Source: Candidatus Hodarchaeota archaeon
GTDB taxonomy: Archaea; Asgardarchaeota; Heimdallarchaeia; Hodarchaeales; YT1-039
NCBI GenBank assembly: GCA_016840025.1
Contig: JAEOTF010000154.1
Location: 1 to 21,869 of the forward strand
Length of the DNA: 21,869 bases
Direction: 5' to 3'
Both the position numbers and the translations under genes were made by a program. The notes beneath the pieces are model-generated. The model had not been told where the DNA came from, did no database searches, and saw only the letters and a list, made by a program, of their open reading frames with translations. Positions 1-8,553 of this stretch are shown in pieces (within the stretch, counting starts at the first letter, position 1; each line of letters opens with the position of its first letter).

Positions 1-1250
1 TCATAATCTGTTAAAAAGTCGTTATCCGAATCTTCATCTACTGGTAGACTGAAATGAACATATACCTCATCATAATCTGGAAGGCCGTCGGCATCGCTAT
101 CCCGTAGGTAAGGATTGCTGTGATAAAGCCATAATTCTTCTCCATCCTCGAGTCCATCAGAATCAGTGTCAGCGAGGAATGGATTAGTTCCAAAGATGAA
201 GAATTCATCCCCATCGGCTACATTATCTCCATCTGTATCAACACTTCGTGGATCGCTGCCTAACTGTAGTTCTTGGAGATCTCCCAGCCCGTCTCCATCG
301 GTATCCGGATTCACAGCATTTGTATGATTAGCGTCAGGACGGAGGATTCCTTCATATCCATCAATTAATCCATCATCATCTGTATCTCCATCTAACGGAT
401 CGGTTGGAGGGGTTAACGCCAATTCATAACCATCACTATTCAAAAAGAAACCAAAAGGTGGATCCTTTCTCTGGGCTTCTGTAACACCTGTATCCCCATC
501 TGAATCGGGGTTTATAGGGTTTGTTCGGACGATACGGGCTGGTTCTGGCTCACCCGTGTCTGGCTCGATAAAAATTACTTCGATACCGTGAATTTCGGTG
601 TAGTCTGACATATCACGTAAGAACCTTCGACGTGGAGAAATAGCACCATCATAGAGTTGCTCATAAGAGTCATCATCCGTATCATTGTCAAGTGGGTGAG
701 TATAGCCCTCATTGAAGATTAAAAGGGGATCTGAGGGTGTTCCGTCAGTTTGTGTTTCATTATATAATTCTGGTCCATAGTAAATCCCACTCGGTCCTTC
801 TTGCCCATCAAACAATCCATCTCCATCGGTATCGGGATTTAGTGGGTCTGTTCGATCATTATATATAACTCCTCCTATTTGTATCTCTGTGATCGAAGGA
901 GTAATTCCCGTGATGTTCCAAGCATGATTTACCTCATAATAATCATCAAGTCCATCACCGTCGCTATCTAGTGCCAACGCATTGGTACCTAAAACGACAA
1001 CTTCTTCATAATCATCAAGTCCATCGAAATCACTATCAGGGTTAAGCGCATTTGTTTTTAAATCAAATTCTGTTTTATCTGTTAACCCATCACCATCTGT
1101 ATCGGGATTAACCGGATCAGTTTTATATGTTTGCGTTTCAAATTTGTCATCAAGTCCATCTGCGTCAGTATCCACCGAATTAATATTCAATCCAGGCAAA
1201 GATTGTTCATATTCGTCAGATAATCCATCTTCATCGGTATCGAGTCCCAT
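1..1250 (-). repeat. TSP3 repeat block encoded within the giant secreted protein
   Basis: About fourteen units of the type D-x-D-x-D-G-L-x-D follow one another on the minus strand, for example DTDEDGLSD, DTDADGLDD, DTDGDGLTD, DSDFDGLDD, DTDSDGLED and DSDADGLPD. Many are preceded by a turn such as NP or NPxxP. Most units are 20-25 residues apart; three carry insertions of 20-40 residues. Two units are degenerate: DTDDDSYEQ near 690 and DSDGDTGVT near 500 lack the G-L-x-D end. In TSP3 families these Asp ladders bind calcium and stiffen the chain. The block continues past position 1. Confidence 0.88.
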
Positions 1251-4200
1251 CGCGCCTTCACTCGCGGCTTCTTCCTTGCTTCCCGCTGTTAGTTCCCAAG
1301 GACTACCCGAAGGTGACCATGAAAACTCAAAATCCCAATCCCAGAACAAGAAGCCTATGGTTACGGTGATAATCAATTCTATCCCCAAAAATACTCGTAG
1401 GGGACTCGGAGTCACGAGATCTTGCAGAAATGTTAGTGTAATTATCAATGTTCCTGTAAATTTCAAACATGCAATTAAGATATCAATCCCTAGCGAAACA
1501 GTAAAACCAATTTCGATTGTTATGGTCAGTGACCCCGTTTCGGGAGCAATTGCAGTTGCAGCACGTTTTACAATATCAAAACCTAAACCAAGGGCGATAG
1601 TTATACTAATCGCATCGAGTCCAATATATTTTCCAACAGCATTCAGACCTCCACCGACACCCCCTGTGATGAAATCAAGCAAGGTTAATGTCTTACTCAG
1701 GGTGATTTTAAAGCCAAAACCCCACTCGATAACCTTAAAGAAGTCATCAAAGCTGAATACACCATTCTTAAAGCTAAATAATAACAATTTGAAGAAGCCA
1801 TAGCCTGAAAAGCTCAGTTCCATTCCCATTGCGGATAACATGAAATTCATAAAAGATTGCCCGCTACCAAAATCTCCTATCTCGATAGAGGCTTCAAAAA
1901 CGGGTGCTATCGCGAAGAATGATAAAGCTTCCCTTAAAATAGTTACAGGGTCACTACTGCTAAATATTTGAGTTCCCTTAAAGACTAGATCAAAAAGCAT
2001 CTGCCCTAATCTTTCTGCATCAAACTCAAAACTGGGACTAAGCCCCAGGTGCAAATTTATCTGGAATAATGACATCTCCCCTAATCCAATAGGGATTTCC
2101 AAATCTATTAAATCCCATGTGCTACGACGACTGAAGACACTTCCCATTTGGTTAGTTAAATTAGTAATCAGCTCAGTAACCAGTCCTATCAGCCATTCGG
2201 TTAATTTTCCAAATATTGTTCTGAAACCATCGGTAAAAATAGATGAAAGAGAGACAAGAAAATCGACTACTCCTCGTATATCTGATAAAATGCCACCCGG
2301 AATAAAATCATCTAACACATTCATGATGTCGGTAAGATTCGGCGGTTCTGTTGTTAATCCAAGGAATTTGCCGAAAAGTGATTTAGCCAACTGAACATAA
2401 GCTCCAATATCAACCCCTGTTATTTGTGTAATAACGAAAGAGGCTCCTTGTACTAAAGAAAGCAGTAGTCCTTGAATACCATTTCCTTTTACTGATTCGA
2501 TAATCTGCAAAACAATGGCAATACCTTCACAAACCCGATTTAGAACATTTTTGACATCTTGAGATAAACTAGAAGACGCCATCACCTTATTCATAATGAA
2601 CTCCATAACATTCTGCAGTAATACTTCAGGGGATGGAATAGCATCTAGGGCTTTCCCAATCATCTTTTTAAGGCTTGGAGGATTTTTAATAAATGCAACA
2701 AGTCCCGTAATGGCCGATATGAGTTTGTTGATGATTTCAAAAGCTGCTGGATTGGTATATCCTAGTCCAGAAAGGACTTTCTGAACCATAGTGGAGATAT
2801 TGGTGAGATACGCCGGATTAGAGATATCAAAGTTATTATTTTGGACATACGCGATTAAAGTAGCAGCATCTTGTATTGCACCTTTAAAGTCAGCAGAAAG
2901 TCCTAAGTCATATTCATTTAAGGCAGTAAGAATCATATTTTTAAAATCAGTTACGCTAGACATTTGTGAGGTAATAGCCTCAGAAATTTTTGCAATAATA
3001 TTTGTAACAGTGCTCCTGATCTTAGTGATTCGATCAGTGACTGTTCCTGGTACTATGTCTGTTAATAAAGAAATGATGGCGTCCTCAAGTGTCAAATCAT
3101 CTATAACATTCGTCGCTACTAGGAGCAAAGTCGCTGCTTTCATAGTCGCGTTGATGATCTGCTGATTAATCCCTGGTAGTAAATCACCAAATGCTGTAGA
3201 TAAAAGTTGAGGCGCATAGTCAGTTAGTAAATCCTTAACATTGAATGAGGTCATTAAATTAATAGCAATTTTGCCCGTTGAGGTAATTTTCTGTATCATG
3301 CTACTTACTTGAGTTGGATTAGCACCTAATAGTCCAGTCACATTTGTTAAAAAGGTTGCCGTCATATTCTGGACAATATTTTCATTTAAAACACTTAAAA
3401 TAGTGTCAACAACACTTGCTCCACTATTTATTTTATCTAGTACTGTTGAACCTAATGAAAAGACTTCTTTTAATATATCACCCAAATTCTTACCTAAAAT
3501 CTCAAAATCTGGCAGTAATAAATTAATAGCGGATGAGATAAAGTTGATTATGTCTCCTGTATCTCCTCGGAGCAAAAATAACGCGTCAACAACAAGATCA
3601 AAATACTGCATCATATCCTGGGGTATGGGCAACATCGGCTTTAATTGATCTAAGAAGCCCTTCAATTTACTGGCACTTGGGTTTTGAATCACTCCAATTA
3701 AATCAGGGATTTTTGTCAAAATATTCGCGATTGCTTCAACGGTACTTGAATCTAATCCGATAGCGCCACCAATAATGTCGAATAAAAATTCTAAAAGTAC
3801 ATCTACGATTCCCCCAATTGGTCCTCTTAGCCCCGATGAAGAAGGCAGAAACTGTAGAATAAAATCACTTATTACTGACCTATCCTCACGGATAAGAGTC
3901 ATTCCGTAACCATCTGTGAGCAACTCTCCCGATAGCGGATCTTTATAATGCAAAGTTTCGTTGTCGACTTCATAAACTGTTCCATCAATCTCTTGCGGCA
4001 ATTTTTTAAATGAAGGCGGATGATCTGCATAAAATTTATCGACACGGGCTTTTCTTGTTTCTGGTGCTTCTTCTCCCATCGGACTTTGTGGTTCTATATT
4101 TCGTACCACTAAGTCATTAAAGTTATTAGCAAAATACTGTAACGTTCCCATCCGAACGTCATTACCTAACGCTTTGGCCATTCTATCGGACCTAAAATCT

Positions 4201-4775
4201 TCCTCCTTTTCCAAAATATCCGAAAGTGTCCATAGGGCATAAATAAATGCATGTTGAGCATCAACTAATTCATCTTCACTACCATAGACGTTTGGAGCAT
4301 AATTAACTGCTTCTAAAAGTTGTTTAGTGTTACCACAGGCAAATATATGGCGAGTAGATGGGTTATTTATGATTAAAGCGGCAATTCTGTGCCAATCATG
4401 TACCTTATTACTAATGATTAACCCTTTGCTAGATGTAGGAAAAACATAGATTGCAATACTAAAACTTGTGAGAGCTGATGCCCCTTTGAAGTCGGAGAGA
4501 GTAGAGACAGGTATACCACTAACATCCGCTGTCATCAACTTGATTGATTCCAATAGTGATTGAGCGGTTGATCGAGCTAATTCATCCTTCTTATCGTAAA
4601 TAACCGCTATTCGTACCCATTCTAGTTCATAATAATGGTTTACTTGTTGTAATGCTTCATCCATAAGTTTTGTTTCAGTTGATGCATTTGATGCGCTTAC
4701 TACGATTGAAGAACTAGTCAGAGCAGCTAGAATTAGTATTGTATAGATCAAGAGAATTTTTTTCATAATTGTCAT
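1..4775 (-). CDS. Giant secreted protein with TSP3 calcium-binding repeats (C-terminus outside window)
   Basis: The minus frame is open from an ATG at 4775 to the window edge, at least 1591 codons, and spot checks at 3959, 2039 and 5 fall in one frame. The start is chosen for AGGCGG six bases upstream; a second ATG in frame is at 4766. The product begins with a signal peptide (MTIMKK, then a hydrophobic run to about residue 27). A globular N-terminal part follows to about residue 300. A long Leu/Ile-rich, amphipathic, mostly helical stretch spans roughly residues 310-880. Next is a hydrophobic, Gly-rich segment of alternating strand-like character, about 890-1160. From about residue 1175 at least 14 Asp-rich TSP3 repeats run to the edge. 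The Asp pattern implies calcium binding outside the cell. Roles in adhesion, surface-layer structure or lipid binding are guesses. A membrane or sorting signal may lie in the missing C-terminus. Confidence 0.9.
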   Translation of the reverse strand, partial: MTIMKKILLIYTILILAALTSSSIVVSASNASTETKLMDEALQQVNHYYELEWVRIAVIYDKKDELARSTAQSLLESIKLMTADVSGIPVSTLSDFKGASALTSFSIAIYVFPTSSKGLIISNKVHDWHRIAALIINNPSTRHIFACGNTKQLLEAVNYAPNVYGSEDELVDAQHAFIYALWTLSDILEKEEDFRSDRMAKALGNDVRMGTLQYFANNFNDLVVRNIEPQSPMGEEAPETRKARVDKFYADHPPSFKKLPQEIDGTVYEVDNETLHYKDPLSGELLTDGYGMTLIREDRSVISDFILQFLPSSSGLRGPIGGIVDVLLEFLFDIIGGAIGLDSSTVEAIANILTKIPDLIGVIQNPSASKLKGFLDQLKPMLPIPQDMMQYFDLVVDALFLLRGDTGDIINFISSAINLLLPDFEILGKNLGDILKEVFSLGSTVLDKINSGASVVDTILSVLNENIVQNMTATFLTNVTGLLGANPTQVSSMIQKITSTGKIAINLMTSFNVKDLLTDYAPQLLSTAFGDLLPGINQQIINATMKAATLLLVATNVIDDLTLEDAIISLLTDIVPGTVTDRITKIRSTVTNIIAKISEAITSQMSSVTDFKNMILTALNEYDLGLSADFKGAIQDAATLIAYVQNNNFDISNPAYLTNISTMVQKVLSGLGYTNPAAFEIINKLISAITGLVAFIKNPPSLKKMIGKALDAIPSPEVLLQNVMEFIMNKVMASSSLSQDVKNVLNRVCEGIAIVLQIIESVKGNGIQGLLLSLVQGASFVITQITGVDIGAYVQLAKSLFGKFLGLTTEPPNLTDIMNVLDDFIPGGILSDIRGVVDFLVSLSSIFTDGFRTIFGKLTEWLIGLVTELITNLTNQMGSVFSRRSTWDLIDLEIPIGLGEMSLFQINLHLGLSPSFEFDAERLGQMLFDLVFKGTQIFSSSDPVTILREALSFFAIAPVFEASIEIGDFGSGQSFMNFMLSAMGMELSFSGYGFFKLLLFSFKNGVFSFDDFFKVIEWGFGFKITLSKTLTLLDFITGGVGGGLNAVGKYIGLDAISITIALGLGFDIVKRAATAIAPETGSLTITIEIGFTVSLGIDILIACLKFTGTLIITLTFLQDLVTPSPLRVFLGIELIITVTIGFLFWDWDFEFSWSPSGSPWELTAGSKEEAASEGAMGLDTDEDGLSDEYEQSLPGLNINSVDTDADGLDDKFETQTYKTDPVNPDTDGDGLTDKTEFDLKTNALNPDSDFDGLDDYEEVVVLGTNALALDSDGDGLDDYYEVNHAWNITGITPSITEIQIGGVIYNDRTDPLNPDTDGDGLFDGQEGPSGIYYGPELYNETQTDGTPSDPLLIFNEGYTHPLDNDTDDDSYEQLYDGAISPRRRFLRDMSDYTEIHGIEVIFIEPDTGEPEPARIVRTNPINPDSDGDTGVTEAQRKDPPFGFFLNSDGYELALTPPTDPLDGDTDDDGLIDGYEGILRPDANHTNAVNPDTDGDGLGDLQELQLGSDPRSVDTDGDNVADGDEFFIFGTNPFLADTDSDGLEDGEELWLYHSNPYLRDSDADGLPDYDEVYVHFSLPVDEDSDNDFLTDY

Positions 4776-5444
4776 TAATATCCGCCTTCTTTTTTTTAAA
4801 AATACCATTTTACCGCTAATTGCCGAAAGATAAGCAATAAATAATGAAAATTTCTGCTAAAATCTCATGATTTGGTTTTTTTTAACTCTTTAGTAAGAAT
4901 TACATTTCCAGTAAATGTTTGGAATGTTTTTCTTAGTTTAAATTACTCAGAAAAGGCCCTACCGCTCTCTTTAAGCTAGATCGCCTTACTCTCTGAGGTT
5001 GAATTCTTCCATGCTACGATTATTTTTATATTGTTCTAAATCAGGTTTTTTCAAATAAATGCAGTATAAACTTCTTTATGTGATATAATGCCTTTTGGTA
5101 TGATAATTAGAAAATATAGCCCTAAGAATAATTTTGTAGAAGATTAAACCGCCCATACCATTTTTGTTCGGATACGGGATGAAATACTCGATTTTATATT
5201 GGTAAGAATCAGTTTGAAGTTACTTCCACTCTGGAATGCCAACCATTAAGAAGATTAACTAAACCTACCTTGTGCACTAATTGTGTACTAATATGTGCTA
5301 AATCCTTAATATAGAGATAAAAAATGTTAATGACGGAGCGTGCAACGCTTAAAGAATCTCTTTTTAATGTTGCTGCTCCCTCCCTCCCCCTCTCTAATTC
5401 AATATTATAACGAATTTAATGGTTTTTTATTATTTCTGACTTAA
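4776..5444. other. Intergenic region, 669 bases, no gene seen
   Basis: This AT-rich stretch lies between the start of the giant protein gene and the 3' end of the phosphoesterase gene, both on the minus strand. It must hold the promoter of the giant gene: T/A-rich blocks on the minus strand near 4793-4805 and 4838-4848 are possible TATA elements. It also contains an 11-base tandem repeat at 5271-5292 and a pyrimidine-rich run at 5376-5395. Only trivial ORFs (about 20 codons) were found. Confidence 0.6.
5271..5303. repeat. Short tandem repeat, 11-base unit
   Basis: Two adjacent units, TGTGCACTAAT and TGTGTACTAAT, differ at one base. A third, degenerate unit (ATGTGCTAAAT) follows directly. No gene overlaps it and no function is apparent. 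Confidence 0.6.
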
Positions 5445-6335
5445 TTATCCCGTTATGTCTTTAATTATCACCCTTGTCTGCAGAAAGGTAGAGAGGTCAG
5501 TGATCCCTTTAGTTTCCCAAAGATAACCTATGGGATTACAATAGGCATAAATTGTTTCAATTTGACCTTCTTGAGGAGTATGAGTGTGCCCAAAGATAGT
5601 TGTGCTGATTTTTTTGTGAGATAGAGCCCAATCACCAAATTGCTGGGATCCCATAAACGCAGAGCAGAAATCCCAATTGGGAGTATTTTTATAAATGACA
5701 AATTTACGAAATGGAATATGATGAAGTGTTAGGAGGCATTCATCCATCCCTTTTTCTTCGAGTTGTTGATAATCATTTTCGAGAGTTTGTATCATCCATT
5801 TACAAACTTCAGGATCAGCCATTTCCCACTCGGCATAATTGACATCGTTCCACACAATTCCTCTCCATCTCTTTGCAGCATAGTAAAGTGGTATAATTTG
5901 TTTATTCCATAGTGAATTTCGATATGAATAATCGTACCAACCTACTGAACCTAAGAATCCCAGACCATTAATAATCTTAGGGCATCCGGGTAGAAAGTGA
6001 AAACCTGTATCTTTACAAACTTGGGGTAATACTCGTTCATGCTTATCCAGCGATGATGAAGCATCAGATGAAGGATCAACGGATGATCTAAACCAAATAT
6101 CATGATTCCCAGGAACGAAAAAATGATGCTGTGCATTTACTTCTTGTACAATGGCTCTAAGTGCTTTTTCGAGAAGTTGAGTGTCGGGTGTCAGATCTCC
6201 TGCACAAATGAGAATATCTGGTTTAGTGTTTTGAAGTACTTCAATGAGACATTCTAAAAAGTTCTTTTCTTCATCAGATGGTTTTGGTCGAGAATTTATA
6301 TCGATGTGTGCATCGGAGAAGGCGACTATTCGCAA
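5445..6335 (-). CDS. Calcineurin-like metallophosphoesterase
   Basis: A 296-residue protein with the full set of metallophosphoesterase motifs: D8-x-H10 at the N-terminus, G46-D47, GNHD at 76-79, a His pair at 205-206 and GHTH at 249-252. These residues normally hold two metal ions that hydrolyse phosphoester bonds. The substrate cannot be told from sequence; the family includes nucleotidases, diesterases and protein phosphatases. No signal peptide or membrane segment is seen, so it is probably cytoplasmic. The start is TTG (6333-6335): an in-frame stop lies three codons upstream and no ATG precedes the first motif. The gene begins 18 bases after the stop of the SPFH gene on the same strand, so the two are probably co-transcribed. 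Confidence 0.87.
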   Translation of the reverse strand: MRIVAFSDAHIDINSRPKPSDEEKNFLECLIEVLQNTKPDILICAGDLTPDTQLLEKALRAIVQEVNAQHHFFVPGNHDIWFRSSVDPSSDASSSLDKHERVLPQVCKDTGFHFLPGCPKIINGLGFLGSVGWYDYSYRNSLWNKQIIPLYYAAKRWRGIVWNDVNYAEWEMADPEVCKWMIQTLENDYQQLEEKGMDECLLTLHHIPFRKFVIYKNTPNWDFCSAFMGSQQFGDWALSHKKISTTIFGHTHTPQEGQIETIYAYCNPIGYLWETKGITDLSTFLQTRVIIKDITG

Positions 6336-6353
6336 ATAAAGTCACTCTGTTAA

Positions 6354-6887
6354 TTAAACTTGAATATCTTCAATTATGAGTCCCCAATCTTTCACATATT
6401 TTTGGAGCTCGGAAGCTACATTATCGATAAACGCTCCATCTTGTCCAATAGAGGCATTTATACTTAAAGTCTGCAGGATTGACTCCATTCTTTTCTTAAT
6501 TAATAATTCGACATAATTGTCGGCTGTTTCGTTCCAAGAAACTTTTGAAAATGCTGTTAGTGGTTCAACAACTCGCCAAGTAACATCTATTTTAAAGAAT
6601 CTCTTTTTATGATCCTTTACTTGGGCTTTAAACTCTAATGACGTGTGTTGAACTGTTGTTGGGATCGTGAATACCTCATCTAATAAAGGTAACAAGAATA
6701 CACGTCCGCCTGTTCCTACACGAAATACTTTACCGTTTCTAATATGAATTACATACTCATTGGGGCGAAATTTTCTGTACCTTGTTATAAAGAAGATCAT
6801 AAAAACGATAGTAATAAAAAACATAGTCACTGTTGTTAAAACAATCATTTCTTGTGTTGTTAGTTGTGCTATTGTTGATTCTGTCAT
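6354..6887 (-). CDS. Short SPFH (band 7/flotillin-like) membrane protein
   Basis: Starting at ATG 6887 the product is 177 residues. A membrane helix lies at about residues 13-35 (LTTVTMFFITIVFMIFFIT region), followed directly by basic residues and an SPFH-type domain. Visible family features are RPNEYVIHIRNGKV, the Gly-rich turn and the VTWRVVEP strand near the middle of the domain. SPFH proteins form oligomeric scaffolds at membranes. Here the protein stops soon after the SPFH core (ends in IIEDIQV) and lacks the long C-terminal coiled coil of flotillins. The frame stays open upstream to 7040, but that extension looks like non-coding translation. No strong Shine-Dalgarno sequence precedes 6887, so the start is uncertain. 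It leads a two-gene unit with the phosphoesterase. Confidence 0.78.
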   Translation of the reverse strand: MTESTIAQLTTQEMIVLTTVTMFFITIVFMIFFITRYRKFRPNEYVIHIRNGKVFRVGTGGRVFLLPLLDEVFTIPTTVQHTSLEFKAQVKDHKKRFFKIDVTWRVVEPLTAFSKVSWNETADNYVELLIKKRMESILQTLSINASIGQDGAFIDNVASELQKYVKDWGLIIEDIQV

Positions 6888-7100
6888 GTCGTTAAGAATA
6901 TAACATGATATTAATAAGGATCTTATTTTCATGAATCGATTTATATTACTCTTGAATAACAAAAGAATATGTTTGAATATCCCCGAATCCAGATTTAACA
7001 GCCATACTGTGTTAAAAACCAACTTATCACTTGTATTCAAGAAATTGCAATTGAATTGGTCAGATTGGGTTTAAATAGTTAAGAATCGGAGAATTTTTCG

Positions 7101-7655
7101 ATGAAAAACCCTTTTTTCGAAAAAGAGATCATATTCAGAGCAATTGAGCCTGAAGATATCCCGAAACTCCATGAATGGTTTAATAATCCAAATGCACGTG
7201 GATACGGCTATGTCTCTGATAAAATCCCGCTTTGGCTCCCTTTTTCACATTATCAAATGGAACAGGCTTTTGAAGAATGGAAAAAGGACCAAACTAAAAG
7301 ATTTATCATTGAACATCGGGAAGATAAGGTTTCCATCGGTTTTGCTTCCTTTTCCGATGAGTGGGATCCCCATTGTCCATCTTTCGATGTTTTTATCTGT
7401 CTTCCCTATCGTAGACATAGTTTTGGTCAACAAACTGTCCAGATGCTACTGAATTACTTATTTAAATATACACCAGCTCATGTTGTTACGACATGGTTAG
7501 CTGACTATGCAGGGGCAGGATTAAGGTTTCTACAGAGTATGGGTTTCGAAGAATACGGGCGAATGAGGAGAGCAGGACGTAAGGACGGTAATTATTACGA
7601 TGTTGTTGTGATGGGTATTTTGAAACGTGATTGGGAAAAGGAAAAGGAGCTGTAA
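7101..7655 (+). CDS. GNAT-family N-acetyltransferase (RimJ/RimL-like), first of a pair
   Basis: A 184-residue protein with the GNAT layout: an N-terminal strand (IIFRAIEPEDIPKL), a central strand FDVFICL, then YRRHSFGQQTVQMLL in the position of the acetyl-CoA loop and helix, and a C-terminal GLRFLQSMGFEEYGRMRRAG block as in ribosomal-protein-type acetyltransferases. The loop lacks the canonical R/Q-x-x-G-x-G/A spacing, so cofactor binding may be atypical. The ATG is preceded by GGAG at 7088-7091. The gene is divergent from the SPFH gene. Only two bases separate its stop from the next acetyltransferase start, indicating an operon of two paralogues. The substrate is unknown. Confidence 0.84.
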   Translation: MKNPFFEKEIIFRAIEPEDIPKLHEWFNNPNARGYGYVSDKIPLWLPFSHYQMEQAFEEWKKDQTKRFIIEHREDKVSIGFASFSDEWDPHCPSFDVFICLPYRRHSFGQQTVQMLLNYLFKYTPAHVVTTWLADYAGAGLRFLQSMGFEEYGRMRRAGRKDGNYYDVVVMGILKRDWEKEKEL

Positions 7656-7657
7656 CA

Positions 7658-8230
7658 ATGGGTCTTGAAGGTAGCTTAGTCATATTACGTGAACATAAAC
7701 CAGAAGATCTCCCTTTTTTTCGACAATGGCGCAATATAATGATCACACAAGCATGGAACAAAGCTTTACCTCCACATTATACTGACAGAATGTATGAAAA
7801 AAGAGAAGAAAAAAGAGTGTTTGAGTATGAGCCAGACGAAGGACATTTCTCTATTATTGACAAAGAAACTAATCAACTCATTGGAATTACAGTATATAAT
7901 GGTCTTCAACCACGTCATAGCGTGAATTTAGGTCTTATTATTGGTAATCAAGCTTTTTGGGGAAAGGGACATGGATTGGATGCTCAAGAAGTGTTATTAG
8001 AATTTTTATTTTTGGAATTGGGAGTTCGAGTAGTCAGGCTCTGGACCAACTCTTGGAATATTCGGGCAGTCAGACTTGCAGAAAAATCGGGTTTCAAACA
8101 AGCTGTCCGTATACGAGAAGGAATCTGCATACATGGAACACTGGCTGACAATGTAATGATGGATATACTTGATGAGGAATACTTTGCCCGTCATCCCGAA
8201 AAGAAAAGTCCATATGAATCTAAAATCTGA
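7658..8230 (+). CDS. GNAT-family N-acetyltransferase (RimL-like), second of a pair
   Basis: The product is 190 residues from ATG 7658, a start supported by AAAGGAG inside the end of the preceding gene. An upstream TTG at 7631 is in frame but lies within that gene and has no better site. The cofactor loop WGKGHGLDA fits the GNAT x-x-G-x-G-x-A signature, and WNIRAVRLAEKSGFKQ with a following VRIREG is the usual RimL-type C-terminal part. It probably transfers an acetyl group from acetyl-CoA to an amine on a protein N-terminus or small molecule; the target is not readable. Being better conserved in the cofactor loop than its neighbour, it may be the catalytic partner. Confidence 0.88.
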   Translation: MGLEGSLVILREHKPEDLPFFRQWRNIMITQAWNKALPPHYTDRMYEKREEKRVFEYEPDEGHFSIIDKETNQLIGITVYNGLQPRHSVNLGLIIGNQAFWGKGHGLDAQEVLLEFLFLELGVRVVRLWTNSWNIRAVRLAEKSGFKQAVRIREGICIHGTLADNVMMDILDEEYFARHPEKKSPYESKI

Positions 8231-8318
8231 ATACTTAACATATTTTCAATACTAGAAAGTTATATCTAAGAAAAATTTATTTTTATCATAGGATTTCCTG
8301 GTTAAGGAGATGAATAAA

Positions 8319-8471
8319 GTGGATAAGTATGAAAAGCTGCGAGAGATTCTTCACACTCACCCAGCGGGTGCCCCACCATCAAAAGCCTTTAATGTTTCAG
8401 AGATGGGCATCCGAGTAGTATCTGAAAAAGGGAGACGAAATGAGTTTCTAAAACATATGTTGAGGTCTTAA
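8319..8471 (+). CDS. Small ORF resembling the N-terminus of 4Fe-4S proteins
   Basis: A 50-codon ORF begins at GTG 8319, nine bases after AAGGAG; an ATG at 8310 directly abuts that site and is less likely. The first half (YEKLREILHTHPAGAPPSKA) resembles, from memory, the short helical N-terminal segment found on some 4Fe-4S dicluster and oxidoreductase proteins. The rest does not continue in the expected way in any of the three frames. It lies 82 bases before the QueG-like iron-sulfur gene on the same strand. It may be a small independent protein or a truncated relic of a larger iron-sulfur gene. Confidence 0.45.
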   Translation: MDKYEKLREILHTHPAGAPPSKAFNVSEMGIRVVSEKGRRNEFLKHMLRS

Positions 8472-8553
8472 TTGAATATTGCTCGTTTATTGGATATAAA
8501 ACGCTATTGCAGGTTATCCTTCTAACCCATGTTAAAGAAAGGAGTAGTCTTTT

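Noticed and set aside
1144..3648. Several plus-strand ORFs of 62-219 codons opposite the giant gene
   Set aside because: They are antisense to a continuous minus-strand frame with clear TSP3 and signal-peptide features, and have low-complexity, unnatural composition (Ser/Pro/Lys-rich).
4957..5020. tRNA-like A-box on the minus strand (TAGCTTAAAGAGAGCGG)
   Set aside because: No B-box, no acceptor stem and no anticodon arm could be drawn; the GGTTGAATTC piece on the plus strand has the wrong strand and loop sequence.
5108..5158. Short plus-strand ORF in the gap after the giant gene
   Set aside because: About 20 codons, no ribosome binding site and no recognisable sequence.
6888..7040. N-terminal extension of the SPFH protein
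   Set aside because: The added 51 residues have no domain or signal-peptide logic and occupy the divergent promoter region; ATG 6887 places the membrane helix directly before the SPFH domain as in the family.
7245..7433. Antisense and out-of-frame ORFs within the two acetyltransferase genes
   Set aside because: They overlap well-supported GNAT genes and show no domain or start signal.
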